Shown here: piece by piece, positions 55,737-64,000 of the stretch
Layout: every line of letters starts with the position of its first letter
Position numbering within the stretch: position 1 is the stretch's first letter
Assembly: GCA_018823835.1 (NCBI GenBank)
Contig: JAHJHT010000013.1
Span: 620,001 to 684,000 of the forward strand
DNA from: Alphaproteobacteria bacterium
Lineage (GTDB): Bacteria; Pseudomonadota; Alphaproteobacteria; Rhizobiales; Rhizobiaceae
Length of the DNA stretch: 64,000 nucleotides
Reading direction: 5' to 3'
The notes under the pieces: generated by a model
Told to the model about the DNA's origin: nothing
Seen by the model: the letters and a program-made list of their open reading frames with translations, nothing else
The model's database searches: none
Position numbers and translations under genes: made by a program

Positions 55737-56899
55737 GCGGCGCGCTGAAGATCGCGATCGTGGCCGGCGAGGAATCCGGCGACCTGCTTGGCGCCGACAT
55801 CGTCACGGCGTTGCGCGTCGCGACGGGCCGCGAGATCAAGCTCGTCGGCGTCGGCGGCCGGCACCTGCAGGAACTGGGCCTGAAGCCGCTGTTCGATGCC
55901 GGCGATATCGCACTGATGGGCGTTTCGGCGGTGCTGCGCGACCTGCCGCGGCTGATACGCCGCATCGGCCAGACCGCGAGCAGCATTGCGAGCGAGGCTC
56001 CCGACTGCCTGATCACCATCGACAGTCCCGACTTCACGCTGCGGGTGGCGAGGAAGGTGAGGGCAGCCAATCCTTACATCCCGATCGTGCACTACATCTG
56101 TCCGAGCGTATGGGCCTGGCGGCCTGGCCGCGCACCGGCCATGAAGCCTTATATCGACCGCATCCTGTGCATCCTGCCCTTCGAGGTCGCAGAACTCGAG
56201 CGCCTCGGCGGACCGCCGGGCACCTATGTCGGGCACCGGTTGACCAGCGATCCTGGCTTGCGCGGGGCGGCCGCGGCACAGGCAGCTTCCCGCGAGCCTT
56301 CCGAGACCCGGCAGAAGACGCTGCTCGTCCTGCCCGGCTCGCGCCGCGGCGAGGTCAAGCGGCTGATCGAGCCGTTCGGGGAAACGGTTTCGATCCTCAG
56401 GCAGCGCGGTCGCGATCTGCGCCTCGTGCTACCGACGGTGCCGCATGTGGTCGACATGGTGGAAAGCGCCGTTGCGGGCTGGGAACAGAAGCCGACTCTG
56501 GTGACCGGCACCGAGGAGAAGTGGCGGGCTTTTGGCGAAGCCGATGCGGCGCTGATCGCATCGGGCACGGTATCTTTGGAACTGGCGCTGGCGGGCGTGC
56601 CGCTGGTCTCGTGCTACAAGCTCGACCGGATCGCGCGACTGGCGAGCGGGCTGATAACGACATGGTCGGCGCTGCTGCCCAACCTGATCGCCGACCGGCC
56701 GGTGGCGCCGGAATTCTTCAACGGTTACGTGCGGCCACGCATGCTCGCACGCTGGCTCGAGGCGCTGCTCGACGATACGCCGGCGCGCGCCTGGCAGAAG
56801 CAGGGTTTCGCGGAAGTGGTGCGCCGCATGGCGACCGAGCGGCCGGCCGGCGAAATCGCCGCAGAGGCCGTGCTCGGGCAGATCAGGCGCAAGCTCTAG
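55733..56899 (+). CDS. lpxB: lipid-A-disaccharide synthase
   Basis: This 388-residue GT19 glycosyltransferase condenses lipid X with UDP-2,3-diacylglucosamine. IAIVAGEESGDLLGADIVTA (the family has AGExSGD), PDCLITIDSPDFTLRVARKV, HYICPSVWAWRPGR, LLVLPGSRRGEVKRL and ASGTVSLELALAGVPLVSCY are the expected motifs. It ends the superoperon, and a bidirectional-looking hairpin separates it from convergent gltA. lpxK is not in the window. Confidence 0.97.
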   Translation: MSGALKIAIVAGEESGDLLGADIVTALRVATGREIKLVGVGGRHLQELGLKPLFDAGDIALMGVSAVLRDLPRLIRRIGQTASSIASEAPDCLITIDSPDFTLRVARKVRAANPYIPIVHYICPSVWAWRPGRAPAMKPYIDRILCILPFEVAELERLGGPPGTYVGHRLTSDPGLRGAAAAQAASREPSETRQKTLLVLPGSRRGEVKRLIEPFGETVSILRQRGRDLRLVLPTVPHVVDMVESAVAGWEQKPTLVTGTEEKWRAFGEADAALIASGTVSLELALAGVPLVSCYKLDRIARLASGLITTWSALLPNLIADRPVAPEFFNGYVRPRMLARWLEALLDDTPARAWQKQGFAEVVRRMATERPAGEIAAEAVLGQIRRKL

Positions 56900-56921
56900 T
56901 CCTCTGGTCCGAGAGCAGGCT

Positions 56922-56954
56922 TGCGGCCGAGCGACGCGTCGTCGCCCGGCCGCA
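56922..56954. terminator. bidirectional terminator between lpxB and gltA
   Basis: TGCGGCCG-A-GCGAC (56922-56935) pairs with GTCGC-C-CGGCCGCA (56941-56954), giving a 13-bp stem with one mismatch and a 5-base loop in the 62-bp gap between convergent genes. It can terminate in both directions. No long U-run is present. Confidence 0.65.
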
Positions 56955-56961
56955 GTCTGTC

Positions 56962-58245
56962 CTAGCGCTTGGCGATCGGGACGTAGTCGCGTTCGGGGGA
57001 GCCCGTGTAGAGCTGGCGCGGTCGGCCGATCTTCTGGTGCGGATCCTCGATCATTTCCTTCCACTGCGCGATCCAGCCGACAGTGCGCGCGACGGCGAAC
57101 AGCACGGTGAACATGGTGGTCGGGAAGCCCAGCGCCTTCAGCGTGATGCCGGAATAAAAATCGACGTTGGGGTAGAGCTTCTTCTGGATGAAGTACTCGT
57201 CCGTCAGGGCGATCTTTTCGAGCTCCATGGCGATGTCGAGCATCGGATCGTCCTTGATGCCGAGCTCGCCCAGAACCTCGTGCGCCGTCTTCTGCATGAT
57301 CTTGGCGCGCGGGTCGTAGTTCTTGTAGACGCGGTGGCCGAAACCCATCAGGCGGAACGGATCGTTCTTGTCCTTGGCGCGGGCGATGAACTCCGGGATG
57401 TGATCGACATGGCCAATCTCGCTCAGCATGTTGAGCGCCGCCTCGTTGGCGCCGCCATGCGCCGGTCCCCACAGGCAGGCAATGCCGGCTGCAATGCAGG
57501 CGAACGGGTTGGCGCCTGAGGAGCCGGCGAGCCGCACCGTCGAGGTCGACGCGTTCTGCTCATGGTCGGCGTGCAGGATGAAGATGCGCTCCATGGCGCG
57601 CGCCAGCACCGGATTGACCTTGTACTCCTCGCACGGCACGGCAAAGCACATGTGCAGGAAGTTGGCGGCGAAGCCGAGTTCGTTCTTCGGGTAAATGAAG
57701 GGCTGGCCGATGTGATACTTGTAGGCCATGGCCGCGATCGTCGGCATCTTGGCGATCAGGCGCATCGAGGCGACCATGCGCTGGTATGGATCCGAGATGT
57801 CGGTCGAGTCGTGGTAGAAGGCCGACAGGGCGCCAACCACGCCACACATGACGGCCATCGGGTGGGCGTCGCGGCGGAAGCCGGTGAAGAAGCGCGACAT
57901 CTGCTCGTGCACCATGGTGTGGCGCGTCACGCGGTAGTCGAAATCGTCCTTCTGGGCCTTGGTCGGCAGTTCGCCATAGAGCAGCAGGTAACAGACCTCG
58001 AGGAAGTCGCCGTGCTCGGCCAGCTGGTCGATGGGATAGCCGCGATGCAGCAGGATGCCGGCGTCACCGTCGATGAAGGTGATGGCCGATTCGCAGCTCG
58101 CCGTGGAGGTGAAGCCGGGGTCGTAGGTGAAGGCGCCGGTTGTCGCATAAAGCGCGCCGATGTCGATGACCTCTGGCCCGACCGATCCGCTGCGAACCTT
58201 CAGTTCGTGGGACTTGCCCGCATATTCCAGTTTCGCAGTCGTCAT
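56962..58245 (-). CDS. gltA: citrate synthase (hexameric, type II)
   Basis: This 427-residue TCA-cycle enzyme condenses oxaloacetate and acetyl-CoA. The catalytic residues are visible: His in [16 protein letters not shown], His in [14 protein letters not shown] and Asp in NVDFYSG. The size and the N-terminal domain ([16 protein letters not shown]) indicate the NADH-sensitive type II enzyme of Gram-negatives. ATG 58245 follows AGGGAG on the minus strand; codons upstream would place a poor leader before the family start. The region to gltX (156 bp) should hold its promoter. Confidence 0.97.
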   Translation of the reverse strand: MTTAKLEYAGKSHELKVRSGSVGPEVIDIGALYATTGAFTYDPGFTSTASCESAITFIDGDAGILLHRGYPIDQLAEHGDFLEVCYLLLYGELPTKAQKDDFDYRVTRHTMVHEQMSRFFTGFRRDAHPMAVMCGVVGALSAFYHDSTDISDPYQRMVASMRLIAKMPTIAAMAYKYHIGQPFIYPKNELGFAANFLHMCFAVPCEEYKVNPVLARAMERIFILHADHEQNASTSTVRLAGSSGANPFACIAAGIACLWGPAHGGANEAALNMLSEIGHVDHIPEFIARAKDKNDPFRLMGFGHRVYKNYDPRAKIMQKTAHEVLGELGIKDDPMLDIAMELEKIALTDEYFIQKKLYPNVDFYSGITLKALGFPTTMFTVLFAVARTVGWIAQWKEMIEDPHQKIGRPRQLYTGSPERDYVPIAKR

Positions 58246-58401
58246 CGCAAACTCCCTTGGCCAAAAGCAATCATCGTCCGGTCTAAACTCGTCATCCAAA
58301 CCCTTGTCGGCGTTGCCGCGCGAGCGGCGAATTGTCTTCAATCACACTATGTTGCACCGCGAAAGGCAGGTTTCAAGATGGGTTAGGGCAGCAAGATTGT
58401 C

Positions 58402-59826
58402 CTAATCGATTTGATCCGAAATCCGCGCCAGACTTTCTTCCCGACCGAGCACGCCGAGCACGTCGAAGACGCCGGGCGAGGTGGCCCTGCCCGTAAGGGC
58501 AGCACGCAAAGGCTGTGCGACGGCACCGAGCTTGTGGCCGCCCTGTTCGGCAAAGGCGCGGATCGCCGCTTCCGTTGCCGCCGGCGACCAGTCGTCCGTG
58601 ACGGCTTCGAGCGCCTTGAGCGCACCAGCCAGGATAGGGCGCGAGGGCTCGCCGAGCAAAGTGGCGGCCTTCTCGTCGAGCGCCAGCGGACGCTGCGCGA
58701 AGAGGAAGGCGGCGCCGTCGGCGAGTTCGACCAGCGTCTTGGCGCGCTCCTTCAGACCGGGCATGGCGGCCAGCAGCTGCGCACGGCGGGTTTCGCTCAT
58801 GTTGTCGGCGATCAGCGCGCCGTTTTCCAGATGGGGAAGGGTGCGCTCGAAGATGTCGAGCAGTTCGGCGTCGTCCATGCGGCGCATGTGCAGCCCGTTC
58901 AGCGCCTCGAGCTTGGCGAAGTCGAAGCGCGCGGCGCCCTTGTTGACGTCCTCGATCTCGAACCAGCGGATCATGTCTTCGAGGCTCATCACCTCGTCGT
59001 CACCATGGCTCCAGCCGAGCCGCGCCAGATAGTTGAGCAGGGCCACGGGCAGGTAGCCCATGGCGCGATAGGCATCGACGCCGAGCGCGCCGTGGCGCTT
59101 GGACAGCTTCGCGCCGTCGGCACCATGGATCAGCGGGATATGCGCCATGACCGGGATGTCCCAGCCCATGGCGTCGTAGATGATCTGCTGGCGCGCCGCG
59201 TTGGTGAGGTGGTCGTCGCCGCGGATGATGTGGGTGACACCCATGTCGTGGTCGTCGACCACGACGGCATGCATGTAGGTTGGGACACCGTCCGACCGCA
59301 GGATGATGAAATCGTCGAGGTCCTTGTTGGGAAACTTCACGTCGCCCTGGACCCTGTCGCGCACCGTCGTCTCGCCGTCGGTGGGCGCCTTGATGCGGAT
59401 TGCCGGACTGACGCCTGCCGGGGCCTCCGACGGGTCGCGGTCGCGCCAGCGGCCGTCATAGCGCGGCGGCCGACCCTCGGCGCGGGCCTTCTCTCGCATT
59501 TCGGTGAGTTCTTCCGACGACGCATAGCAGGGATAGGCCTTGCCCAGCCGCACCAGTTCCTCCGCAACTTCGCGGTGGCGGTCGGCGCGGGCGAACTGCG
59601 AAACGGGTTCCCCTTCCCAGTCCAGGCCGAGCCAGGTCATGCCGTCGAGAATGGCGGCGGTGGCCGCATCGGTCGAGCGTTGCCGATCGGTGTCCTCGAT
59701 GCGCAGCAGCATCTTGCCCTTGGTGTGGCGCGAATAGAGCCAGTTGAACAGCGCCGTGCGCGCGCCGCCGATATGCAGGAAACCGGTGGGCGAGGGGGCA
59801 AAACGGGTGACGACGGCGTCTGACAT
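58402..59826 (-). CDS. gltX: glutamyl-tRNA synthetase
   Basis: This 474-residue class I aminoacyl-tRNA synthetase has the HIGH-type motif in [20 protein letters not shown] and the KMSKS-type motif in [25 protein letters not shown] is the tRNA-glutamate signature, and an anticodon-binding helical domain forms the C-terminal third. Rhizobia often carry two such enzymes, one of which may serve tRNA-Gln with the amidotransferase; which type this is cannot be read here. ATG 59826 has GGAG. Confidence 0.95.
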   Translation of the reverse strand: MSDAVVTRFAPSPTGFLHIGGARTALFNWLYSRHTKGKMLLRIEDTDRQRSTDAATAAILDGMTWLGLDWEGEPVSQFARADRHREVAEELVRLGKAYPCYASSEELTEMREKARAEGRPPRYDGRWRDRDPSEAPAGVSPAIRIKAPTDGETTVRDRVQGDVKFPNKDLDDFIILRSDGVPTYMHAVVVDDHDMGVTHIIRGDDHLTNAARQQIIYDAMGWDIPVMAHIPLIHGADGAKLSKRHGALGVDAYRAMGYLPVALLNYLARLGWSHGDDEVMSLEDMIRWFEIEDVNKGAARFDFAKLEALNGLHMRRMDDAELLDIFERTLPHLENGALIADNMSETRRAQLLAAMPGLKERAKTLVELADGAAFLFAQRPLALDEKAATLLGEPSRPILAGALKALEAVTDDWSPAATEAAIRAFAEQGGHKLGAVAQPLRAALTGRATSPGVFDVLGVLGREESLARISDQID

Positions 59827-59953
59827 ATTTCTCCCGGGAGGCGTCCGCGGGCGCGGACATGCTGGAGTTTCGCACCACTGGTGCGCAAGGCTGGCGTTCA
59901 TGTAGCATAGGTCGCCTCTGGTGCAAGAGGCGGGCAGACGGGCAAGGCGCGTC

Positions 59954-62464
59954 ATGGCGGATGAAGTTTCGCCTGAGAACGTCAGTGAACGGAGGATGTT
60001 TGCCGCGGCAGGCGGGGTATCCGGCATGCCTGCCGTTGGCTTGCCGGCGGCGAACCTGCCTTCCGCGCAACCGGCTTCCGGCATTGATGTTCCGGCGATT
60101 TTCGGAAAGACCGTTGCCGATGCAGCGCCGCGCACGCGTCTGCTGCCACGATTGCCGCAGTTTCGGGGAATCATGCAGGCGGCTGCCACGGAACTCGACC
60201 GCGGCATCGCCTTCGTTCTCGCGCCGGTATTCATGGCGGCCGGTGCGCTGGTTTATTTCGCAGCCGGTCACGAGCCATCCGCAGCGCCGCTTGCCATATC
60301 GGCCGCATGCCTGGGCTTGCTGGTCATGGCCAGCCGGTCACATCCGCCGGTCAATCTGGCGCTGGCAGCGCTGCTGCTGGCAGTCGTCGGCGCGCTTGCC
60401 GGCAAGGCGGAGACCTGGCGCGCCGACACCAGGATGCTTGGCGCCGAGGTGACGACGCAGCTGACGGGCAGGCTCGTGGCCATCGAGCACATGGCCAAGG
60501 GGAGGGACAGGCTGACGGTCTCGGTGACCCGCACGGAGCGCCCGGTACTCCGTTACGCGCCCGACCAGGTGCGCGTGTCGGCCCGCACTGTCGGCGACGA
60601 CATCGTTCCCGGCACCGAGATCACCGGGCTGGTGCGCCTGATGCCGCCGACGGGGCCCGTCCGGCCGGGCAGCTACGACTTCTCGTTCCGGAGCTATTTC
60701 GACGGCAATGGTGCGAGCGGCTTCTTCCTGCGCGGACCGGTTCTGACCGCGAACCCTGCAGCAGCTGGGCTTGCCGCGCGGATGCGGGCCATGGTCCAGG
60801 GCTGGCGTGCGGCGGCCGCGGCGCATATTGCCGAGCGGATCGGGGGCGCGGAGGGAGAGATTGCCGCTGCCCTTGTGGTCGGCGTGCGCGCCGGTATTCC
60901 CGACGACGTCAACGAGGCGCTGCGGCGGGCCGGTATCTACCACATCATCTCGATCTCCGGCCTGCACATGGCGCTGGTGGCCGGCACCATCATGGGCCTG
61001 TTGCGGGGCGCCTTTGCGCTGTTTCCGGGTTTCTCGTCGCGCCGGCCGGTGAAGAAATATGCCGCGGCCGTCGCCGTCGCGGGTATCGCTGCCTACCTGT
61101 TCATTTCGGGCGCAGAGGTCGCCGCGCAGCGCAGTTTCATCATGCTGGCGGTAATGCTGACGGCAGTGCTGTTCGACCGCGCCGCGCTGACGATGCGCAA
61201 CCTCGCGATCTCGGCCATCGTGGTCATCGCCGTCTCGCCGCACGAGGTGGCGGGGCCAAGCTTCCAGATGTCGTTTGCCGCCACCGCTGCGCTGGTCGGA
61301 GCCTATGCGGCATGGGCGGACTACCGGCTGCGCCGGCCCGCAAGGACGCAAACAGATAGGCCGCTGATCCTGCGGGGGCTCGGCAGGGCGACCGGAGCGA
61401 TAGCCGGACTTGCGATGACCTCGCTGGTCGCCGGCGGGGCAACGGCCATCTATGCGGCCTATCATTTCCAGCAGATGCCATCGCTCGGGCTGTTCACCAA
61501 CCTTGCGGCCATGCCCATCGTCTCGACACTGGTGATGCCGTTTGCCGTGCTCGGCACGCTGGCCATGCCGTTCGGGCTCGATGGTCCCTTCTTCGACGTG
61601 ATGGGCATGGGCCTGTCCGCAACGGTCGCCATCGCCCGCTGGTTTTCAGAGCGCTCACCGATAGACGTCGTCGGACCGGTCTCGGGGCTGTCCGTGACGC
61701 TGCTGACGGCCGCTCTGGTCATCGCGACTGTGTGCACGACCTGGCTGCGGGCGGCCGCGGTCCCGCTGCTGCTCGCCGGCCTGCTGACGCTGCCCGGACA
61801 GGCGCCGGACCTGCTTGTCTCGGAAGACGGGCGCCTGGTCGGACTGGACGCTGGCGACGCCGGAATGGCGGTCAACCGGACGCGACCGAACGCGTTCACC
61901 ACGGGAGACTGGCAGCGCGCCATGCTGGCGGGCGCCATCGTCGGACCGGTTGTTGCGAAGAATGCGCCAGCAAGCGTTGCCGGGTTGGTCGAACAGCTTG
62001 CCGGACAGCCGAATGGAACGCAGGGTTTCGTGTGCAGCGAAAGGGCATGCGCGGCACGACACGCGTCTGGCGCCATAATCGTGCATGCGAAGGACCCGGC
62101 CGGTGCCTCGGAAGCCTGCGGGTTGGCGCGTGTGGTGGTGATCGACGACGCGACGGCGCTGGATCCCTGCCGCAGCAGCGACGTCCTCGTTGTCGGCAGG
62201 CGCGATCTGGCGCAGCGGGGCAGCGCGGCGGTGACGTTTGGGTCCAGGGCAGACAGCAACGAAGCGTCGAACAGCGAAGCCGCAACCGGGGAGAATTTTG
62301 CGCCGACCGTGGAGATCGAATTCGCGATCGAGCGACCCTACCGCCCCTGGCATGCGCAACGACGCTATTCGCGCGAGGCGAGGGGACTGGCGCCTTACAG
62401 CCGGACAAGGCCGGCGGCGGCAGAAGGCGCGTCAGCCGACAGCCGGAACGATCCGGATCAGTAG
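59954..62464 (+). CDS. comEC: ComEC/Rec2-family DNA internalisation channel lacking the metallo-beta-lactamase domain
   Basis: This 836-residue polytopic membrane protein of the ComEC/Rec2 family transports single-stranded DNA in transformation. A DUF4131 OB-like N-terminal part (about 150-320) is followed by the Competence domain with [20 protein letters not shown] and [20 protein letters not shown] and several further helices. After about residue 620 no HxHxDH metallo-beta-lactamase motif follows, which is the alphaproteobacterial short type. ATG 59954 is the more plausible start; GTG 59921 would add 11 residues. Its last seven bases overlap the lexA end in the convergent orientation. Confidence 0.87.
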   Translation: MADEVSPENVSERRMFAAAGGVSGMPAVGLPAANLPSAQPASGIDVPAIFGKTVADAAPRTRLLPRLPQFRGIMQAAATELDRGIAFVLAPVFMAAGALVYFAAGHEPSAAPLAISAACLGLLVMASRSHPPVNLALAALLLAVVGALAGKAETWRADTRMLGAEVTTQLTGRLVAIEHMAKGRDRLTVSVTRTERPVLRYAPDQVRVSARTVGDDIVPGTEITGLVRLMPPTGPVRPGSYDFSFRSYFDGNGASGFFLRGPVLTANPAAAGLAARMRAMVQGWRAAAAAHIAERIGGAEGEIAAALVVGVRAGIPDDVNEALRRAGIYHIISISGLHMALVAGTIMGLLRGAFALFPGFSSRRPVKKYAAAVAVAGIAAYLFISGAEVAAQRSFIMLAVMLTAVLFDRAALTMRNLAISAIVVIAVSPHEVAGPSFQMSFAATAALVGAYAAWADYRLRRPARTQTDRPLILRGLGRATGAIAGLAMTSLVAGGATAIYAAYHFQQMPSLGLFTNLAAMPIVSTLVMPFAVLGTLAMPFGLDGPFFDVMGMGLSATVAIARWFSERSPIDVVGPVSGLSVTLLTAALVIATVCTTWLRAAAVPLLLAGLLTLPGQAPDLLVSEDGRLVGLDAGDAGMAVNRTRPNAFTTGDWQRAMLAGAIVGPVVAKNAPASVAGLVEQLAGQPNGTQGFVCSERACAARHASGAIIVHAKDPAGASEACGLARVVVIDDATALDPCRSSDVLVVGRRDLAQRGSAAVTFGSRADSNEASNSEAATGENFAPTVEIEFAIERPYRPWHAQRRYSREARGLAPYSRTRPAAAEGASADSRNDPDQ

Positions 62465-63174
62465 CGTCGGATCAGGCCGACAAGCTTGCCCTGCACGCGG
62501 ACCCGGTCCGGACCGAAGATGCGCGTCTCGTAGGCCGGGTTGGCGGCCTCCAGCGCAATCGAGGCGCCCTTGCGGCGGAACCGCTTGAGCGTGGCTTCCT
62601 CGTCGTCGACCAGCGCCACGATGATTTCACCCGGATTGGCGGTGTCGGCGTTGCGGATGATGACCGTGTCGCCATCGAAGATGCCGGCCTCGATCATCGA
62701 ATCGCCGCGCACCTCGAGTGCGTAGTGACTGCCGCCCGAAATCATCTCCGGCGGGACCATGATCGCGTGAGTCTGGTGCTGGATGGCGTCGATCGGCACG
62801 CCGGCCGCGATGCGGCCCATCACCGGGACGGAAACGCCAGCGGAGGAATCGTCGTCGTTGCTGGCCGAACGGTCCCGCGCGTCGGGCTTCGGCTTGCCGA
62901 GGCTGCCCTGGATGACGCTTGGCGAGAACTTGCGCGCCGCATTCAGGCCAGGCGCGATGGAATCGGGCAGGCGCAGCACTTCAAGCGCGCGGGCGCGGTT
63001 GGGCAGGCGGCGGATGAAGCCGCGCTCTTCGAGAGCGGTGATGAGGCGATGGATCCCCGATTTCGACGCCAGATCAAGGGCATCCTTCATCTCGTCGAAG
63101 GAGGGAGGGATGCCGGCTTCCTTCAACCGCTCATGGATGAAGAGAAGAAGATCGTGTTGCTTGCGCGTCAGCAT
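62458..63174 (-). CDS. lexA: SOS-response repressor LexA
   Basis: This 238-residue repressor and self-cleaving protease has a winged-helix DNA-binding domain ([20 protein letters not shown]) and [21 protein letters not shown] linker follows, with the Ala-Gly cleavage site in IAAGVPID (about 124-125), the nucleophile Ser about 159 in GDSMIEAG and Lys about 197 in EATLKRF. ATG 63174 has GGGGGA at better spacing than ATG 63180 and matches family starts. Its own promoter contains an SOS box, so it is autoregulated. Confidence 0.96.
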   Translation of the reverse strand: MLTRKQHDLLLFIHERLKEAGIPPSFDEMKDALDLASKSGIHRLITALEERGFIRRLPNRARALEVLRLPDSIAPGLNAARKFSPSVIQGSLGKPKPDARDRSASNDDDSSAGVSVPVMGRIAAGVPIDAIQHQTHAIMVPPEMISGGSHYALEVRGDSMIEAGIFDGDTVIIRNADTANPGEIIVALVDDEEATLKRFRRKGASIALEAANPAYETRIFGPDRVRVQGKLVGLIRRY

Positions 63175-63218
63175 TCGCATGTCCCCCGGGAATCAAAACC
63201 CAAACAAAACCAGAACAA

Positions 63219-63247
63219 ACACTATCTGTTCCAGTTGTGTTCCGCAA
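63219..63247 (-). promoter_or_regulatory. lexA promoter with alphaproteobacterial SOS box
   Basis: On the minus strand, TTGCGG (63242-63247) and TAGTGT (63219-63224) are 17 bp apart. Between and overlapping them lies GAAC-N7-GAAC (GTTC-N7-GTTC on plus, 63228-63242), the LexA-binding box of Alphaproteobacteria. LexA binding there would cover the promoter, giving negative autoregulation. Confidence 0.85.
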
Positions 63248-63282
63248 CCGTTTAAATTTTAATGAATCTGTTGATGGTTTGT

Positions 63283-64000
63283 TCAGCGTAACGGGATGAT
63301 GCGGCAGGGGTCGCCGGCTCGGGCTGGCGGGGCGAAGGGCGCGCGGATCAACAGACAATCGGCGTCGGCGAGAACCTTCAGCATCGAGGAATCCTGGGCT
63401 GCGAAAGGCGTGACGGCGATTGCCGTAGCGCTCCGCTCCATGCTTGCCCGCACATAATCCTGGCGCAGGTCGTTGGCCGGCATGTCGACGGCGAGCGTTG
63501 CTGCCACCGTGTCGTCGAGCACCGGCCGGCCGCCGAGGCGCGAAAGCAGGGGCTTGAGGAACAGGTGCGAGCAGACGAGGCTCGCGACCGGATTGCCGGG
63601 CAGGCCAAGGCAGCGCGTGCTGCCCAGCAGCCCGTACATGAGCGGCTTGCCCGGCCGCATGGCGATCTTCCAGAAGCCGAGTTCCATGCCGAGGCCAACC
63701 AGCACGCGATGCACGAGATCATGGTCGCCGACGGACGCGCCGCCGAGCGTCACGACGACATCGGCGCCGGCGGCAATCGCCCTCGCGACCGCCGCCTCGA
63801 TCAGGTTGAGGCGGTCGGGCACGATGCCGAGGTCGAGAACGTCGGCGCCGGCCTGGCGGGCAATGGCGCCGACGCCAAAGGAATTGGAGGCGATGATCTG
63901 GTCCGGCCCGGTCGTGCTGCCGGGAGGCAGGAGTTCGTCGCCGGTTGCAATCAGCGCGACAAGCGGGCGCCGGACAACCGGAACGGCGGCATGATTGGCG
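63283..64000 (-). CDS. moeA: molybdopterin molybdotransferase MoeA (C-terminal part, gene continues past window)
   Basis: The minus-strand frame is open from the right edge to TAA-side stop at 63283 and covers about 239 residues. ALIATGDELLPPGS and IASNSFGVGAIARQAGADV start the central domain, followed by DVVVTLGGASVGDHDLVHRV, MRPGKPLMYG and GLPGNPVASLV, the MoeA signature series for molybdate insertion into molybdopterin-AMP. The N-terminal domain lies outside the window. The apparent start at 63822 is an internal GTG. Confidence 0.93.
   Translation of the reverse strand, partial: ANHAAVPVVRRPLVALIATGDELLPPGSTTGPDQIIASNSFGVGAIARQAGADVLDLGIVPDRLNLIEAAVARAIAAGADVVVTLGGASVGDHDLVHRVLVGLGMELGFWKIAMRPGKPLMYGLLGSTRCLGLPGNPVASLVCSHLFLKPLLSRLGGRPVLDDTVAATLAVDMPANDLRQDYVRASMERSATAIAVTPFAAQDSSMLKVLADADCLLIRAPFAPPARAGDPCRIIPLR

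Overview
This 64 kb window is chromosomal DNA of an alphaproteobacterium, most likely a member of the Rhizobiales near Mesorhizobium and other Phyllobacteriaceae. Evidence for this: high GC; the gbpR-chvE-gguABC sugar-uptake locus typical of Rhizobium and Agrobacterium relatives; the order rpsB-tsf-pyrH-frr-uppS-cdsA-rseP-bamA-lpxD-fabZ-lpxA-lpxI-lpxB followed by convergent gltA; a cell-envelope EipB homologue; a ComEC without its usual C-terminal domain; and a lexA promoter carrying the alphaproteobacterial SOS box GTTC-N7-GTTC. I see no tRNA, rRNA, CRISPR array, phage or insertion sequence.

The first 17 kb is accessory sugar catabolism. Positions 102-6600 encode a non-phosphorylative pentose pathway: an aldose mutarotase, an L-xylulose-reductase-like SDR, a GntR/FCD regulator, an IlvD/Edd aldonate dehydratase close to L-arabinonate dehydratase, a XylB-like aldose 1-dehydrogenase, and an AraD1/GguC-type FAA-fold 2-keto-3-deoxy-pentonate dehydratase. 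Positions 6725-16958 form a second unit under a divergent GntR/FCD regulator. It holds a periplasmic sugar-binding protein, a double ATPase, an unusual permease made of two fused RbsC-type domains, an SDR, an L-gulonate-3-dehydrogenase-like enzyme, a beta-keto-acid cleavage enzyme (BKACE) and two tandem SMP30 lactonases. The most economical reading is import of a sugar or lactone, lactone opening, oxidation at C3 to a beta-keto aldonate, then acetyl-CoA-dependent cleavage. The substrate is unknown, and this is the best candidate for an undescribed system in the window.

Positions 17.0-18.9 kb hold an alkyladenine DNA glycosylase, a small hydrophilic protein and a secreted two-PAN-domain protein. 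Positions 18.9-25.2 kb are gbpR, chvE, gguA, gguB and gguC. GguC is a paralogue of the FAA enzyme of the first cluster, so the window holds two copies of that step. From 25.3 kb onward the genes are conserved housekeeping and envelope functions: ccdA, glmU, glmS, a DUF502 membrane protein, recG, sdhE, mfd, a HIT protein, an SMR transporter, a FemAB-like GNAT protein, a GDPD, a Rid protein lacking the deaminase arginine, eipB-DUF4031-acyltransferase, and a GT8 glycosyltransferase.

The last 20 kb is the ribosome/isoprenoid/phospholipid/outer-membrane superoperon: rpsB, tsf, pyrH, frr, uppS, cdsA, rseP, bamA, lpxD, fabZ, lpxA, lpxI, lpxB. It joins translation to undecaprenyl, CDP-diacylglycerol, BamA and lipid A synthesis, and dxr is not in its usual slot. 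It is followed by gltA and gltX on the minus strand, comEC, lexA, and a moeA that runs off the right edge. Regulatory signals visible by eye include operator-like inverted repeats in two divergent intergenic regions, strong hairpins directly after both sugar-binding-protein genes, an rpsB promoter and structured leader, a bidirectional terminator between lpxB and gltA, and the lexA SOS box.
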